Below, piece by piece: positions 45,278 through 53,038 of a stretch of 64,000 bases of DNA. The notes under the pieces are model-generated. The model was not told the origin of the DNA and did no database searches. It saw only the letters and a program-made list of their open reading frames with translations. This stretch comes from an uncultured Eubacteriales bacterium (lineage in GTDB: Bacteria; Bacillota; Clostridia; Christensenellales; CAG-138), in NCBI GenBank assembly GCA_902798825.1, contig CADBYI010000012.1, positions 1 through 64,000 on the forward strand, read 5' to 3'. Both the position numbers and the translations under genes were made by a program. Position 1 is the first letter of the stretch. Each line of letters starts with the position of its first letter.

Positions 45278-46609
45278 TTAGGACACCGGCTCCTCCGGCA
45301 CCGCCTCCGCCAGCGCCGCGTTCCGGTAGGCCGGATCGTCGGTGACCTCCCGGATCACCTTCAGTTGGGGCGGCAGGACCACGGGGGCGTGCTCGTCGGA
45401 CAGCTCGATCTCGCACAGGGCCCGATCCGTCCAGAAGGGGAGCAGATCGATCTCGAAATACTGGCCCTCGTGCATCAGATGGTAGCGGGTCTTGCGGATG
45501 GTGCGACGGGTGGGGTCCGCGTCCATGAGGCGCTTGAGATACTCCTTCTGGGTCAGGGCCTTTTCGATCTCCACCCGCTTGGGCCCGTCCAAAGGCTTCT
45601 TCACGGTTTCATAATAGGTATAGTGGCCGTCCGCGCCGCGCTGGCGGATGCGCACCTCCTCGCCGGGGGCGGAGACGAGATAGGTTTGGCTGATCTCCAC
45701 CTTGCGGCAGTTGGGCTGGCTTTCCAGCCACTTCACGTCCGGATATTCGATCAAATACTTTCGCTCGATCTCCAGAGGCTCCGGCTCCCCCAGGAAGGAG
45801 AGGATCTCGTTGAGCAGCCGCTCCAGCTTCTCCTCGAAGGCGGAGGAGTTGTCGATGATCCGCAGATGGGGATGGCCGGTCCAGGCGGCAATGATCCGAT
45901 CGTCCACGGCCACAGCCACCTCCGGGGTCTCATACCGGGCGGCGTTGTTGGCGGTGGTGTAGGCGTTCAGGGCCCCCTTGGCCGCGGTGACCAGGTGGAA
46001 CACCGCGTCGTACCGGTCCCGCAGCTCCACCTCGCTGGTGTTCATCTCCCGGCAGAGCTGCATAAATTCCAGATCCGTCATATAGGCCTTGTTATCCATG
46101 GTCCCCCGGTCGCAGACGATCAGCAGCTTTTCCGCGTCCATGGTCCGTCCGCCCCGCTCAAAGAGCCGTTCCTTCTCCAGCTGCAGCTCCATCTGGCACC
46201 GCTGGTAATCCAGATTCGTTCCGCAGCCCCAGGGGGTCAGGCCCCCGCCGATGAGCTCCGTGGCGGTTTCGGGCACGAACAGCACCCGATAGCCCCGTTG
46301 GGGCAGGTTGTTGGCGATCCAGGTCAAAGCGGTGGTCTTGCCGCCGCAGGGGCCGCCGGTGATGACGATCTTCTGAACGGTCATGGGTCTTTTTTCCTTC
46401 CTTTCCTGCAGCAGGTCCGAAACGGGCACGTCGAAGAGGACGGACAGCCGGTTCAGCATATCCGTGGTGGGCTTTGCCGCCCCGTTTTCCCACTTGGACA
46501 CGGCCTTGTCCGTGACGCCCAGCTTCTCGCCCAGCGCCCGCTGGCTCAGCCTCGCCGCCTTCCGCAGCCGGTAGAGCCGCTCCCCGAAGGGGTAATCGTT
46601 TTGCTTCAT
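45278..46609 (-). CDS. XRE helix-turn-helix - P-loop kinase-like (AAA_28) - CYTH fusion
   Basis: 443 residues from the ATG at 46609 (GGGAGGAAAGGGAC upstream). Residues 8-66 are an XRE helix-turn-helix (LSQRALGEKLGVTDKAVSKWE). Residues 77-270 are a P-loop domain with ITGGPCGGKTT and VCDRGTMDN, the AAA_28 NTPase/kinase pattern. Residues 277-443 are a CYTH triphosphate tunnel domain with E280-I-E282-R-K284, the ExExK motif, and internal Arg/Lys/Glu strands. CYTH enzymes act on triphosphates such as thiamine triphosphate or polyphosphate. P-loop plus CYTH is a known pair (for example insect TTD14), but the HTH is an unusual addition. An internal ATG at 46384 with its own GGAAAGGAAGG could give the enzyme part alone. 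Confidence 0.85.
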   Translation of the reverse strand: MKQNDYPFGERLYRLRKAARLSQRALGEKLGVTDKAVSKWENGAAKPTTDMLNRLSVLFDVPVSDLLQERKEKRPMTVQKIVITGGPCGGKTTALTWIANNLPQRGYRVLFVPETATELIGGGLTPWGCGTNLDYQRCQMELQLEKERLFERGGRTMDAEKLLIVCDRGTMDNKAYMTDLEFMQLCREMNTSEVELRDRYDAVFHLVTAAKGALNAYTTANNAARYETPEVAVAVDDRIIAAWTGHPHLRIIDNSSAFEEKLERLLNEILSFLGEPEPLEIERKYLIEYPDVKWLESQPNCRKVEISQTYLVSAPGEEVRIRQRGADGHYTYYETVKKPLDGPKRVEIEKALTQKEYLKRLMDADPTRRTIRKTRYHLMHEGQYFEIDLLPFWTDRALCEIELSDEHAPVVLPPQLKVIREVTDDPAYRNAALAEAVPEEPVS

Positions 46610-46758
46610 GTCCCTTTCCTCCCGCACCCACAGTGTACTACATTTCGGGCCCGTGTGCAATTCGCTCCGGGGTGAATCTCGGTAGAACAACAAGGGGTCC
46701 CGCCCCTTTTTTGAAATAAAACAGCGCCGCCCTTTCGAGCGGCGCAAACTGCGTAACC

Positions 46759-46958
46759 CCCCCTTATCATCCCGAGCAAGCCCCTTGCCGCCCTTATGTC
46801 ATCCCGAGCAAGCCCCTAGCCGCCCCTGTGTCATCCTGAGCAAGGCCGAAGGCCGCGTCGAAGGATCTCTGAACGGAAAATCTTTTGAACGGGTCCCTTC
46901 GCCACCTCCGGCACCGCGCAGAGATCCTTCCATTCGCTTCGCTCTTGTCAGGATGACA
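46759..46958. repeat. GTCATCCTGAG-type palindromic repeat with two extra half copies
   Basis: TGTCATCCTG (46829-46838) pairs with CAGGATGACA (46949-46958), with inner AGGATCTCTG / CAGAGATCCT arms. Two imperfect copies of the left arm (TCATCCCGAGCAAGCCCC) precede it at about 46766 and 46799. This family of intergenic palindromes is common across bacterial metagenomes. It lies in the 539-bp gene-free stretch 46610-47148, which also has GC hairpins near 46694-46712 and 46723-46745. Confidence 0.8.
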
Positions 46959-46970
46959 AGGGGGAAGCGC

Positions 46971-47051
46971 ATCGATGTGCTGCTGACGCAGCTCGATGTA
47001 TTGCCGCTGCGCGTCAATTCGATGTGTGAGTGTTGCACGGTCACTCGATGG
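46971..47051. repeat. hairpin array punctuated by TCGATGT
   Basis: The 7-mer TCGATGT occurs at 46972-46978, 46993-46999 and 47019-47025, with TCGATG again at 47045-47050. Between copies lie GCTGC/GCAGC (46979-46992), TTG..CGC/GCG..CAA (about 47001-47017) and TGA..TCA (about 47027-47043). No coding potential is seen. Confidence 0.7.
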
Positions 47052-47054
47052 GAC

Positions 47055-47112
47055 ATAAAGCCCGGACGGGCTTTATATCAAAGGAGCCGTTAAGATCACT
47101 CTTAACGGCTCC
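47055..47112. terminator. two hairpins ending the rpsF-ssb-rpsR operon
   Basis: AAAGCCCG/CGGGCTTT (47057-47074) and GGAGCCGTTAAG/CTTAACGGCTCC (47083-47094 with 47101-47112). The second is a strong terminator-like stem downstream of rpsR on the minus strand. Confidence 0.75.
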
Positions 47113-47148
47113 TGGTGCTAAACGGTCAGGTTCGGTTGTTGATTGCGA

Positions 47149-47397
47149 TTAGAATCTTTCCCCAGCAAAGGGCAGCAGAGCCATCACGCGGGCGCGCTTG
47201 ATGGCGACGGCCAGATCGCGCTGATGCTTGGCGCAGACACCGGACATCCGGCGGGGCATGATCTTGCCCGTTTCGGAGATGAAGCCGGTCAGCTTCTTCG
47301 TGTCCTTGTAGTCGATACCGGTAGCCTTTTCAACGCAGAACTTGCAAACCTTGCGTCTGCTTCTTCTGGGACGGGGACGCATTTTGCGTTCTTCCAT
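47149..47397 (-). CDS. rpsR: 30S ribosomal protein S18
   Basis: 82 residues, basic, with the S18 pattern [22 protein letters not shown] and [16 protein letters not shown]. Cysteines in CKFC and GVC indicate the zinc-binding (C+) form. Binds S6 in the 30S platform. Last gene of the operon; 31 bp after ssb. Confidence 0.98.
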   Translation of the reverse strand: MEERKMRPRPRRSRRKVCKFCVEKATGIDYKDTKKLTGFISETGKIMPRRMSGVCAKHQRDLAVAIKRARVMALLPFAGERF

Positions 47398-47428
47398 GGT
47401 GCAAGCCTCCTATAATAATGTAGATAAT

Positions 47429-47857
47429 TTAGAATGGGATATCGTCCGAGGAGATATCGGTGAAACCGGCCACATCCTGGTTCCGGTTCTGCTGGGGACG
47501 GGGCGTGGTGGGCGCGCTGTAGCTGTTGCCCTGATCGTCGCCCTTGGGGGTGAGGAATTCCACCTCGTCCGCCGATACATCCAGAGACATGCGGGTCGTG
47601 CCATCCTTCGCTTCGTAGGTCCGGGCCTGAAGCTCGCCGACGACCGCCACCTTGCGCCCCTTGGCGAGGTACCGGGAGCACACGTCCCCCAGCTGCCGCC
47701 AGGCGTTGATGCGGAAGAAATCGGTCTGCTTTTCGCCGCCCTGAGACGCAAACCTGCGGTTAACGGCGATGGTGAAGGAGCATACCGTCACACCGCTGGC
47801 GGTGGAACGGGTTTCGGGATCGTGGGTCAGATTCCCGATCAAAACGATCTTGTTCAT
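47429..47857 (-). CDS. ssb: single-stranded DNA-binding protein
   Basis: 142 residues: an OB fold (1-105) starting MNKIVLIGNLTHDPETR, an acidic-tipped short tail ending DISSDDIPF, the protein-docking C terminus of SSB. Lies between rpsF and rpsR as is usual. Confidence 0.97.
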   Translation of the reverse strand: MNKIVLIGNLTHDPETRSTASGVTVCSFTIAVNRRFASQGGEKQTDFFRINAWRQLGDVCSRYLAKGRKVAVVGELQARTYEAKDGTTRMSLDVSADEVEFLTPKGDDQGNSYSAPTTPRPQQNRNQDVAGFTDISSDDIPF

Positions 47858-47915
47858 GCTATACCTCTGTTAAAAAATCTTTCGTGCTTGTTCTGTCGGG
47901 CCTTGACTGTTTACC

Positions 47916-48203
47916 TTATGCTTCCTTACGGGTAACCATGTAGCGCAGGATGCGCTCATCGTTTCTGAAGTTACGCTCCAATTCGCGGGGGAGCTCGGCG
48001 GGCGCGTTAAAGGTAACGAGCACGTAGAATCCCTCGGTCTTGTAGTCGATGGCGTAGGCCAGCTTCCGCTTGCCCCACTCGTCCTGCTTCACGATCTCAC
48101 CGCCGTTGCCGGTGATGATGCCCGCGAACTTATCCATGGTGGCGCGATTGGCCTCCTCGTCAAGCTCGGGTGTGATCAGGTACAAAACTTCATACTGATT
48201 CAT
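47916..48203 (-). CDS. rpsF: 30S ribosomal protein S6
   Basis: 95 residues: MNQYEVLYLITPELDEEA and the WGKRKLAYAIDYKTEGFYVL motif. Partner of S18. RBS AAGGAGGTG. Its leader (48204-48260) can form GCTTTC/GAGAAAGC-type and GGTC/GACC stems; whether this is an S6:S18 autoregulatory site cannot be told. Confidence 0.98.
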   Translation of the reverse strand: MNQYEVLYLITPELDEEANRATMDKFAGIITGNGGEIVKQDEWGKRKLAYAIDYKTEGFYVLVTFNAPAELPRELERNFRNDERILRYMVTRKEA

Positions 48204-48269
48204 TCTTTCACCTCCTTATGGTCTGTTGGCTTTCTTCTTGAGAAAGCAAGAAGGACCGTTAGCCGTAAT

Positions 48270-48298
48270 AATATAGCACAGCCCTCCCCCGATTGCAA
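48270..48298 (-). promoter_or_regulatory. rpsF operon promoter
   Basis: Minus strand: -35 TTGCAA (48298-48293), 17 bp, -10 TATATT (48275-48270), about 66 bp before rpsF. Confidence 0.6.
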
Positions 48299-48365
48299 GG
48301 GTTTTTTCAATATTTCAGGGATGATTTTGGGCGATTGACGGGCCCGCGCCGCCCCGCTTGTCCCT

Positions 48366-48394
48366 TTGACATATACCCGCCGGACGCCTATAAT
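48366..48394 (+). promoter_or_regulatory. consensus sigma-A promoter
   Basis: TTGACA (48366-48371), 17 bp, TATAAT (48389-48394): both boxes match consensus exactly. It drives the secreted protein gene at 48428. Confidence 0.85.
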
Positions 48395-48427
48395 ACAATC
48401 AAACCATGTGATAGGAAAGGATCTGCC

Positions 48428-49921
48428 ATGAAGCGTAACGATCGCCCCTTCCGTTTCCTCGTCGCCCTGCTGACACTGGCGCTGGCGCTTATGCCCGCCG
48501 CCCGGACCCGGGGGGACGAATGCCCCCACCAATGGACGCTGGTCAGCACCGTTCCCGCCACCTGCACCGAGAGCGGCTATGAGCTGTATCGCTGCTCCCT
48601 GTGCGGGGCGGAGAAGCGGGAGACCCTGGCCGCCCTGGGCCATGCGCTGAGCTATTGCGTCCCGATCCAGATGGCCACCTGCACGGAGGAAGGGATCATC
48701 CGCTGCTACTGCGCCCGGGACGCCTCCCATTATGAGGACAAAACGGAGCCCGCAAAGGGCCACGACTGGGGGGAGTGGCGCGTGATTCAGCGGGCGACGC
48801 TGAACGATTGGGGCGTTTCGGAACGGACGTGCAGCCGCTGCGGGGCGGTGGACAAGAGCATGCGGCGACCCCTGGCCTTTCGGGAGCCCTATGGGCTGAC
48901 GCTGCTTCTTTCCCCCCTTGAGCCCACGGTTCGCCGGGCGGACGACGGCGCCATGACCCTGATCCAGGAGGTCTCCCTGGTCAACACCGGGGAAACGGAC
49001 CTGTTCGTCCGGGAATACAGCTGCCAGCCGGGAGCGATCCGGGTCCTGGACGAGCCCCTTCAGCTGCGCCGGGGTCAGACGGCCACCTTCCCGCTGACCT
49101 GTGATTTCACGGCGGCGGAGCTGCCCGCCCTTACGGGACCGACGGCCGGGCCGTTGACCCTCTGTTTCTACGGCAGCCTGGAGGCCGAGGCGTCGGTCTG
49201 CGCCTCCAACCAGGTTTCCTGGACGCCGGCCCTCTCTTCCGAAACAGACGCGGAGCCCCTTCAGCTGACCCAAACGCTGCTGTCCGTCTCGGCCGATCCG
49301 GAGGGGTACCAGCTGACCGAGACCCTTCGGGGCCGCGTCCGCGTGACCAACGGAGGGGACGAACCCCTGTCTCATATTTCCCTGACCTCCGCCGCGGAGC
49401 CCGAGCCCCTGCTCATCGAGACCCTGGCCCCCGGGGAGAGCCGGGAGCTGGATTGGGCCCACGCCGTCACCCTGGAGGAGGCCGCCGCCGGGTTTGTTCA
49501 GGTGAGCTGGCAGGTCCAGGGTGCGCCCGTGGTGACCAACGATCTGGTGGTGCCGGTGATCTCCCGGCTGGACCTGCTGCTGGACGTCAGCCCTCTCGCC
49601 GCGCCGACGGATGGGGCCCGATACCAGGCAGGCGAGGAGGCCCGCTTCCGGCTCCGCCTGCAAAACAACGGCCAGCTCACGCTGTCCGACGTGACCGTTT
49701 TCGACCCCTTCCCCGGGGACGACCCCGGCAAGGTCCTGGAGCAGCTGGACCAGTTGCGGCCCGAGGAAGCCCGGGAGCTGACGCTGGTTCACACCTTTAC
49801 CCCAGAGGAGGCGGAAGCCGGCGGCCTTCCCGTCCTGATCACCGCCCAGGGATACGACCCCCGGGGCACCCTGCACACCTGCACCAGCGGACCGATCCTT
49901 CCTCCTGCGGGCGATTGGTGA
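48428..49921 (+). CDS. secreted Cys-rich protein with DUF11/CARDB-like domains
   Basis: 497 residues from the ATG at 48428 (AGGAAAGG upstream). A signal peptide (1-29) is followed by two to three Cys-rich modules of the CPHQW..ATCTESGYELYRCSLCG..LGH type, common in Clostridial surface proteins and likely metal-binding. The rest consists of beta-sandwich repeats with VSLVNTGETDL, VRVTNGGDEPLSH and RLQNNGQLTLSDVTV, as in CARDB/DUF11 domains. No anchor is seen at the C terminus. Function unknown. Confidence 0.75.
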   Translation: MKRNDRPFRFLVALLTLALALMPAARTRGDECPHQWTLVSTVPATCTESGYELYRCSLCGAEKRETLAALGHALSYCVPIQMATCTEEGIIRCYCARDASHYEDKTEPAKGHDWGEWRVIQRATLNDWGVSERTCSRCGAVDKSMRRPLAFREPYGLTLLLSPLEPTVRRADDGAMTLIQEVSLVNTGETDLFVREYSCQPGAIRVLDEPLQLRRGQTATFPLTCDFTAAELPALTGPTAGPLTLCFYGSLEAEASVCASNQVSWTPALSSETDAEPLQLTQTLLSVSADPEGYQLTETLRGRVRVTNGGDEPLSHISLTSAAEPEPLLIETLAPGESRELDWAHAVTLEEAAAGFVQVSWQVQGAPVVTNDLVVPVISRLDLLLDVSPLAAPTDGARYQAGEEARFRLRLQNNGQLTLSDVTVFDPFPGDDPGKVLEQLDQLRPEEARELTLVHTFTPEEAEAGGLPVLITAQGYDPRGTLHTCTSGPILPPAGDW

Positions 49922-49940
49922 TACAGAATTCAGGATAAAG

Positions 49941-49972
49941 CGATCCCCCGGCTCTGCGGAGCCGGGGGATCG
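49941..49972. terminator. bidirectional terminator
   Basis: CGATCCCCCGGCTC (49941-49954) pairs with GAGCCGGGGGATCG (49959-49972), between converging secreted-protein genes. Confidence 0.85.
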
Positions 49973-49993
49973 TTGTTTGCGTCGTTTTACCGG

Positions 49994-52588
49994 TTACGGT
50001 GTGACCACCTTCAACGTCACGGGCTTGGAATCCACCGTGCCGCCCCTGCCCTTGGCGGTGCACTTGTACTGGTAGCCGTTGGTCCCCGCCCCCACCTGGA
50101 AGGTCAGGTTGGGCTGGGTGGCCCCGCTGTACAGGATCCACGCGCCCTTCGACGAGGTCCGATAGTACCACTGGTAGGTGTCCGCGTTCTGGGCTTTGAC
50201 AGTCAGCGTCACCCAGCTGCCCGGAACCACCGGCTTCTTCAATACGGGCTGCTTGGAGAACTTCACCTTGGGCCAGGGCGCGATCTTCACCACCGCGGCC
50301 TTGGATTGGGCGGTGCCCGCCTTGCCGCTGATCTGGCAGGCGTACTGCCGTCCGGCCATGCCCTCCTGCACGTCCACCACATAGCTGGTGCCCGTGGCGC
50401 CCTCGATCCTGGTCCAGGGTGAACTGCCATTGGGCCGGGTGACCCACTGGTAGCTGCTGGCGCCCTGGGCGGTGATGGTCAGGGTCATCTTGGCCCCGGG
50501 CAGGACCTTCTTGCCCCACTTGGGCTGCTTCTTCACCTTCAGCTGTTCATAGACATACAGCTCATAGGTGTCGGTGTACCTGACGCCGGAGGCGCTCCTG
50601 ATCTCGCAGCGATACTGGTAGCCGTCCATGGCCAAGGTGGCCTTCACGCTGAGCTTCTGCTTGGCGCCCTTCTTGCCCATGGACTGCCAGGGGGCGTTCT
50701 TGCTGGTCCGCACGTACCACTGATAGGCGTTCCCCTTGACCTTGGGGGCCTGGAGCTTCAGGCTCTTCTTGGCCTGGACCCTCTTGATGGTAGCAGTTGC
50801 AGGTTCGGGGGTGGCCGTGGGCGCCGGCGTGGCTGTGGGCGTCGGGGTAGCCGTGGGCTGGGCGGCGCCGCCCTGGGACAGCATGGCCAGCCGCTCCTGG
50901 ATCGTGCTCTCCCATCTGCTGTAGTCCTTGGCGCCGATGTCTATATCGCCCACCTGGTTGCCGTTGCTGTCGAAGAAGAAGGTGTGGGGGAAGGAATTGG
51001 AGGCCCACAGATAGTCCTCCAGCATGCCCGTGGGATGGAGCAGCGGATACGTCACGCCCGCCTCCTGCGCGGTCTGCAGCGCTTCCTCCTCGCTGTTCCC
51101 GTACCAGGCGCCCAGGATCAGCACGTTTTTATAGTTCTCGGAGATCTGCTGCAAATAGGGCAGCTCCCACAGACAGGGGTTGCACCATTCGCCCCAGAAG
51201 TTGACCACCACCAGGTCGTAGTTTTTCATGACGTCGCTGGAATAGGCTTTCCCGTCCAGGGTCGTGGTGCTGAAGGTCAGGGCGTCCGTGCTCGTAGTCC
51301 CGGGATCGGGTGCGGCGTCCTGCACCGCCGTGGGCGTGGGGGTAGGCGTTGCCGTATCTGGCGTCGGGTCTAGAGCGGCGTCTACGTTCGCTATGGTCAA
51401 CGCGCTCTGTGCATACAGACGTGCTATGGAGCTGTCATAGGTATACCAGACCTTCGCAAAACCGCAGTTAAACGTATAGCCCTCCGCGACGCTTCCTTCG
51501 GTACACTTCGCTAAAAACAGTTTGTCGGGCGCACCCACGCTGCTGCCATCGCAGTTGGTGACGTCCGCCAGATAGTTTTTGCCGTCCTCCATGCGGACCA
51601 CGTTCCACATATGGGCGCCGCCGTCCATGCTGCCGGTAACGGTGATGCATCGGATCTGACTGCTGTAGAAGCAGGTCAGATCGCACAAATACTGGAAGGC
51701 TTTGGAATACCCCTCGCAAACCACGTCGGTGGAGGGATCTTCGTCAAAGACCCAGATCAACTGCCAGGGATTGCCGTTGCTGTAGTCGTCGCTGAGCGCG
51801 GCATCGTTATATTGTACCCGATCGCAGATCTCCTGCCGATAGCCGTTCAGCTTCTCCCGGTCAGTCTTGCCGGCGTATTTTTTGACGATGTTCTGGGCTG
51901 TGGTCTTCGCTGTCTGGACCGCCTGGGGGATGGAGGTGTCCACGGCGTAGGATTGTCCCGCCACGGCGTACTCTGCCAACACAGGGAATGAATATTTTAA
52001 ACTGGTGATGGTCAGCGTTTCTCCCGAGTTGGAATAAGAATAGGAAGATGAAGTATATTTGGTCTTGTCATACCAATACAGATCGTAGGGATGGTCTGCC
52101 GTCAAAGCCGTGAGCAGCAGATCAAGATCGATCTGCTCCGCCACTGCTTGCCTGGCTGCGTCGGAGATGCCGGTCCCATCATAGATGGTCGCAAGGCCCA
52201 ATTCCGCCGCCGTCCAACTCAGGCCCGTAACGATAAATTCAGTGGAGGATTCTTTGCCGTCCGCCACCTTGGCTATCTGGCTGGAGAGCTGAGCATATAT
52301 GGCGGCGTTCGCGCCCGTCAGACCGTTGCCCGCCACGACAGACATCTTCAGCTGGCTGCGGGCGGATGACTTCAGCTGCCTGTTCACATACTGGGCAAAC
52401 AGGGTATCGCTATCCGCCAGGTCCAACTTGTCGCCGCGGATCGATTCCCCTTGCACTTGAACCGCGATCGATCCATTTTGATCGGAAGGATCCGTCTTCG
52501 TTTCCTCGGCAAATGCATGTGCCGGTATCAGCACCAGGCACAGAAGCGCTATCAGCAGCACGAGCAAAGTCCTTTTTTGCGATCTCAT
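49994..52588 (-). CDS. secreted transglutaminase-like + thioredoxin (TlpA) + Ig-like repeat protein
   Basis: 864 residues from the ATG at 52588 (GGAAGGAGAAGG upstream); the 50 codons before it lack a signal pattern. Signal peptide 1-27. A transglutaminase-like domain (about 215-365) has the triad Cys291 (VCEGYSKAF), His326 (GAHMWNVV) and Asp342 (LADVTN). After a Pro/Thr linker, a TlpA-type thioredoxin domain (about 435-572) has WGEWCNPC with Cys469 and Cys472. A second linker leads to three Ig-like repeats (about 605-864), each with a YQWY core and paired Cys or Tyr. Such a combination suggests an extracellular protein-modifying or redox role, unproven. Confidence 0.82.
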   Translation of the reverse strand: MRSQKRTLLVLLIALLCLVLIPAHAFAEETKTDPSDQNGSIAVQVQGESIRGDKLDLADSDTLFAQYVNRQLKSSARSQLKMSVVAGNGLTGANAAIYAQLSSQIAKVADGKESSTEFIVTGLSWTAAELGLATIYDGTGISDAARQAVAEQIDLDLLLTALTADHPYDLYWYDKTKYTSSSYSYSNSGETLTITSLKYSFPVLAEYAVAGQSYAVDTSIPQAVQTAKTTAQNIVKKYAGKTDREKLNGYRQEICDRVQYNDAALSDDYSNGNPWQLIWVFDEDPSTDVVCEGYSKAFQYLCDLTCFYSSQIRCITVTGSMDGGAHMWNVVRMEDGKNYLADVTNCDGSSVGAPDKLFLAKCTEGSVAEGYTFNCGFAKVWYTYDSSIARLYAQSALTIANVDAALDPTPDTATPTPTPTAVQDAAPDPGTTSTDALTFSTTTLDGKAYSSDVMKNYDLVVVNFWGEWCNPCLWELPYLQQISENYKNVLILGAWYGNSEEEALQTAQEAGVTYPLLHPTGMLEDYLWASNSFPHTFFFDSNGNQVGDIDIGAKDYSRWESTIQERLAMLSQGGAAQPTATPTPTATPAPTATPEPATATIKRVQAKKSLKLQAPKVKGNAYQWYVRTSKNAPWQSMGKKGAKQKLSVKATLAMDGYQYRCEIRSASGVRYTDTYELYVYEQLKVKKQPKWGKKVLPGAKMTLTITAQGASSYQWVTRPNGSSPWTRIEGATGTSYVVDVQEGMAGRQYACQISGKAGTAQSKAAVVKIAPWPKVKFSKQPVLKKPVVPGSWVTLTVKAQNADTYQWYYRTSSKGAWILYSGATQPNLTFQVGAGTNGYQYKCTAKGRGGTVDSKPVTLKVVTP

Positions 52589-52820
52589 CGTCCTTCTCCT
52601 TCCGATCAATCTTGTCCCGCTCATCCAGATGCGAAAACCGTTTTTCATCTGGACATATACCCTGCGATGAATAGAATGATAATGAAAGTATAGCATGTCG
52701 CAACCAGGATAGTCCACGGTTTTACTCACTTTTCCCATATTTTTTATGCTCAGAACAAAGCCGGTGACACTGCCCTGTTGCCGCCTGACCGCAAACTGCG
52801 CATTTTCCCGGTTTCAATGG

Positions 52821-52849
52821 TTGACAAATGAGGCGGTCGGTGGTAGATT
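52821..52849 (+). promoter_or_regulatory. promoter of the leader-symporter unit
   Basis: TTGACA (52821-52826), 17 bp, TAGATT (52844-52849). It is 36 bp before the leader peptide ATG. The stretch 52589-52820 shows no other gene. Confidence 0.6.
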
Positions 52850-52884
52850 ATATATAATTCTCACGAAAGGGGACGGCGAGCCCT

Positions 52885-52956
52885 ATGACGCATCGGGCAT
52901 ATTCCTATTATTATTACCGCTTTGCTCCTGGCAAGGGCCGTCCGACCTGCCCGTGA
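52885..52956 (+). CDS. tyrosine-rich leader peptide
   Basis: 23 codons with a good ribosome site (GAAAGGGGA, 52865-52873). The peptide begins MTHRAYSYYYYRF and ends GRPTCP. Four Tyr codons in a row (TAT TAT TAT TAC, 52906-52917), plus one earlier, is far above chance. Segment GGACGGC (52871-52877) just before the ATG can pair with GCCGTCC (52937-52943) after the Tyr run, and GGCCGTCC (52936-52943) can pair instead with GGATGGGC (52990-52997) in the terminator stem. That is the 1:2, 2:3, 3:4 logic of amino-acid attenuators. A ribosome paused at Tyr codons would free the symporter gene from termination. Confidence 0.75.
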   Translation: MTHRAYSYYYYRFAPGKGRPTCP

Positions 52957-52979
52957 TTCGTTGAACGTGGATCGCTGTG

Positions 52980-53011
52980 GCGTGGCGCCGGATGGGCGTC
53001 ACGCTTTTTTT
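52980..53011 (+). terminator. attenuator terminator upstream of the symporter
   Basis: GCGTGGCGCC (52980-52989) pairs with GGCGTCACGC (52995-53004), ten pairs with one G-U, followed by seven T. It lies between the leader peptide and the symporter gene. Confidence 0.85.
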
Positions 53012-53038
53012 GTACAATATATGTGAAAGGACACCGCT

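Noticed and set aside
46759..46860. CRISPR-like repeats (TCATCC..GAGCAAG three times)
   Set aside because: Copies are imperfect, spacing is short, they form arms of a palindrome, and no cas genes are near.
48204..48262. S6:S18 autoregulatory RNA in the rpsF leader
   Set aside because: A hairpin is possible, but I cannot see the conserved CCG-containing core; kept only as a note.
52746..52964. 72-codon frame in the symporter leader region
   Set aside because: No ribosome site; it spans the promoter. The 23-codon Tyr-rich leader in another frame has a good site and fits attenuation.
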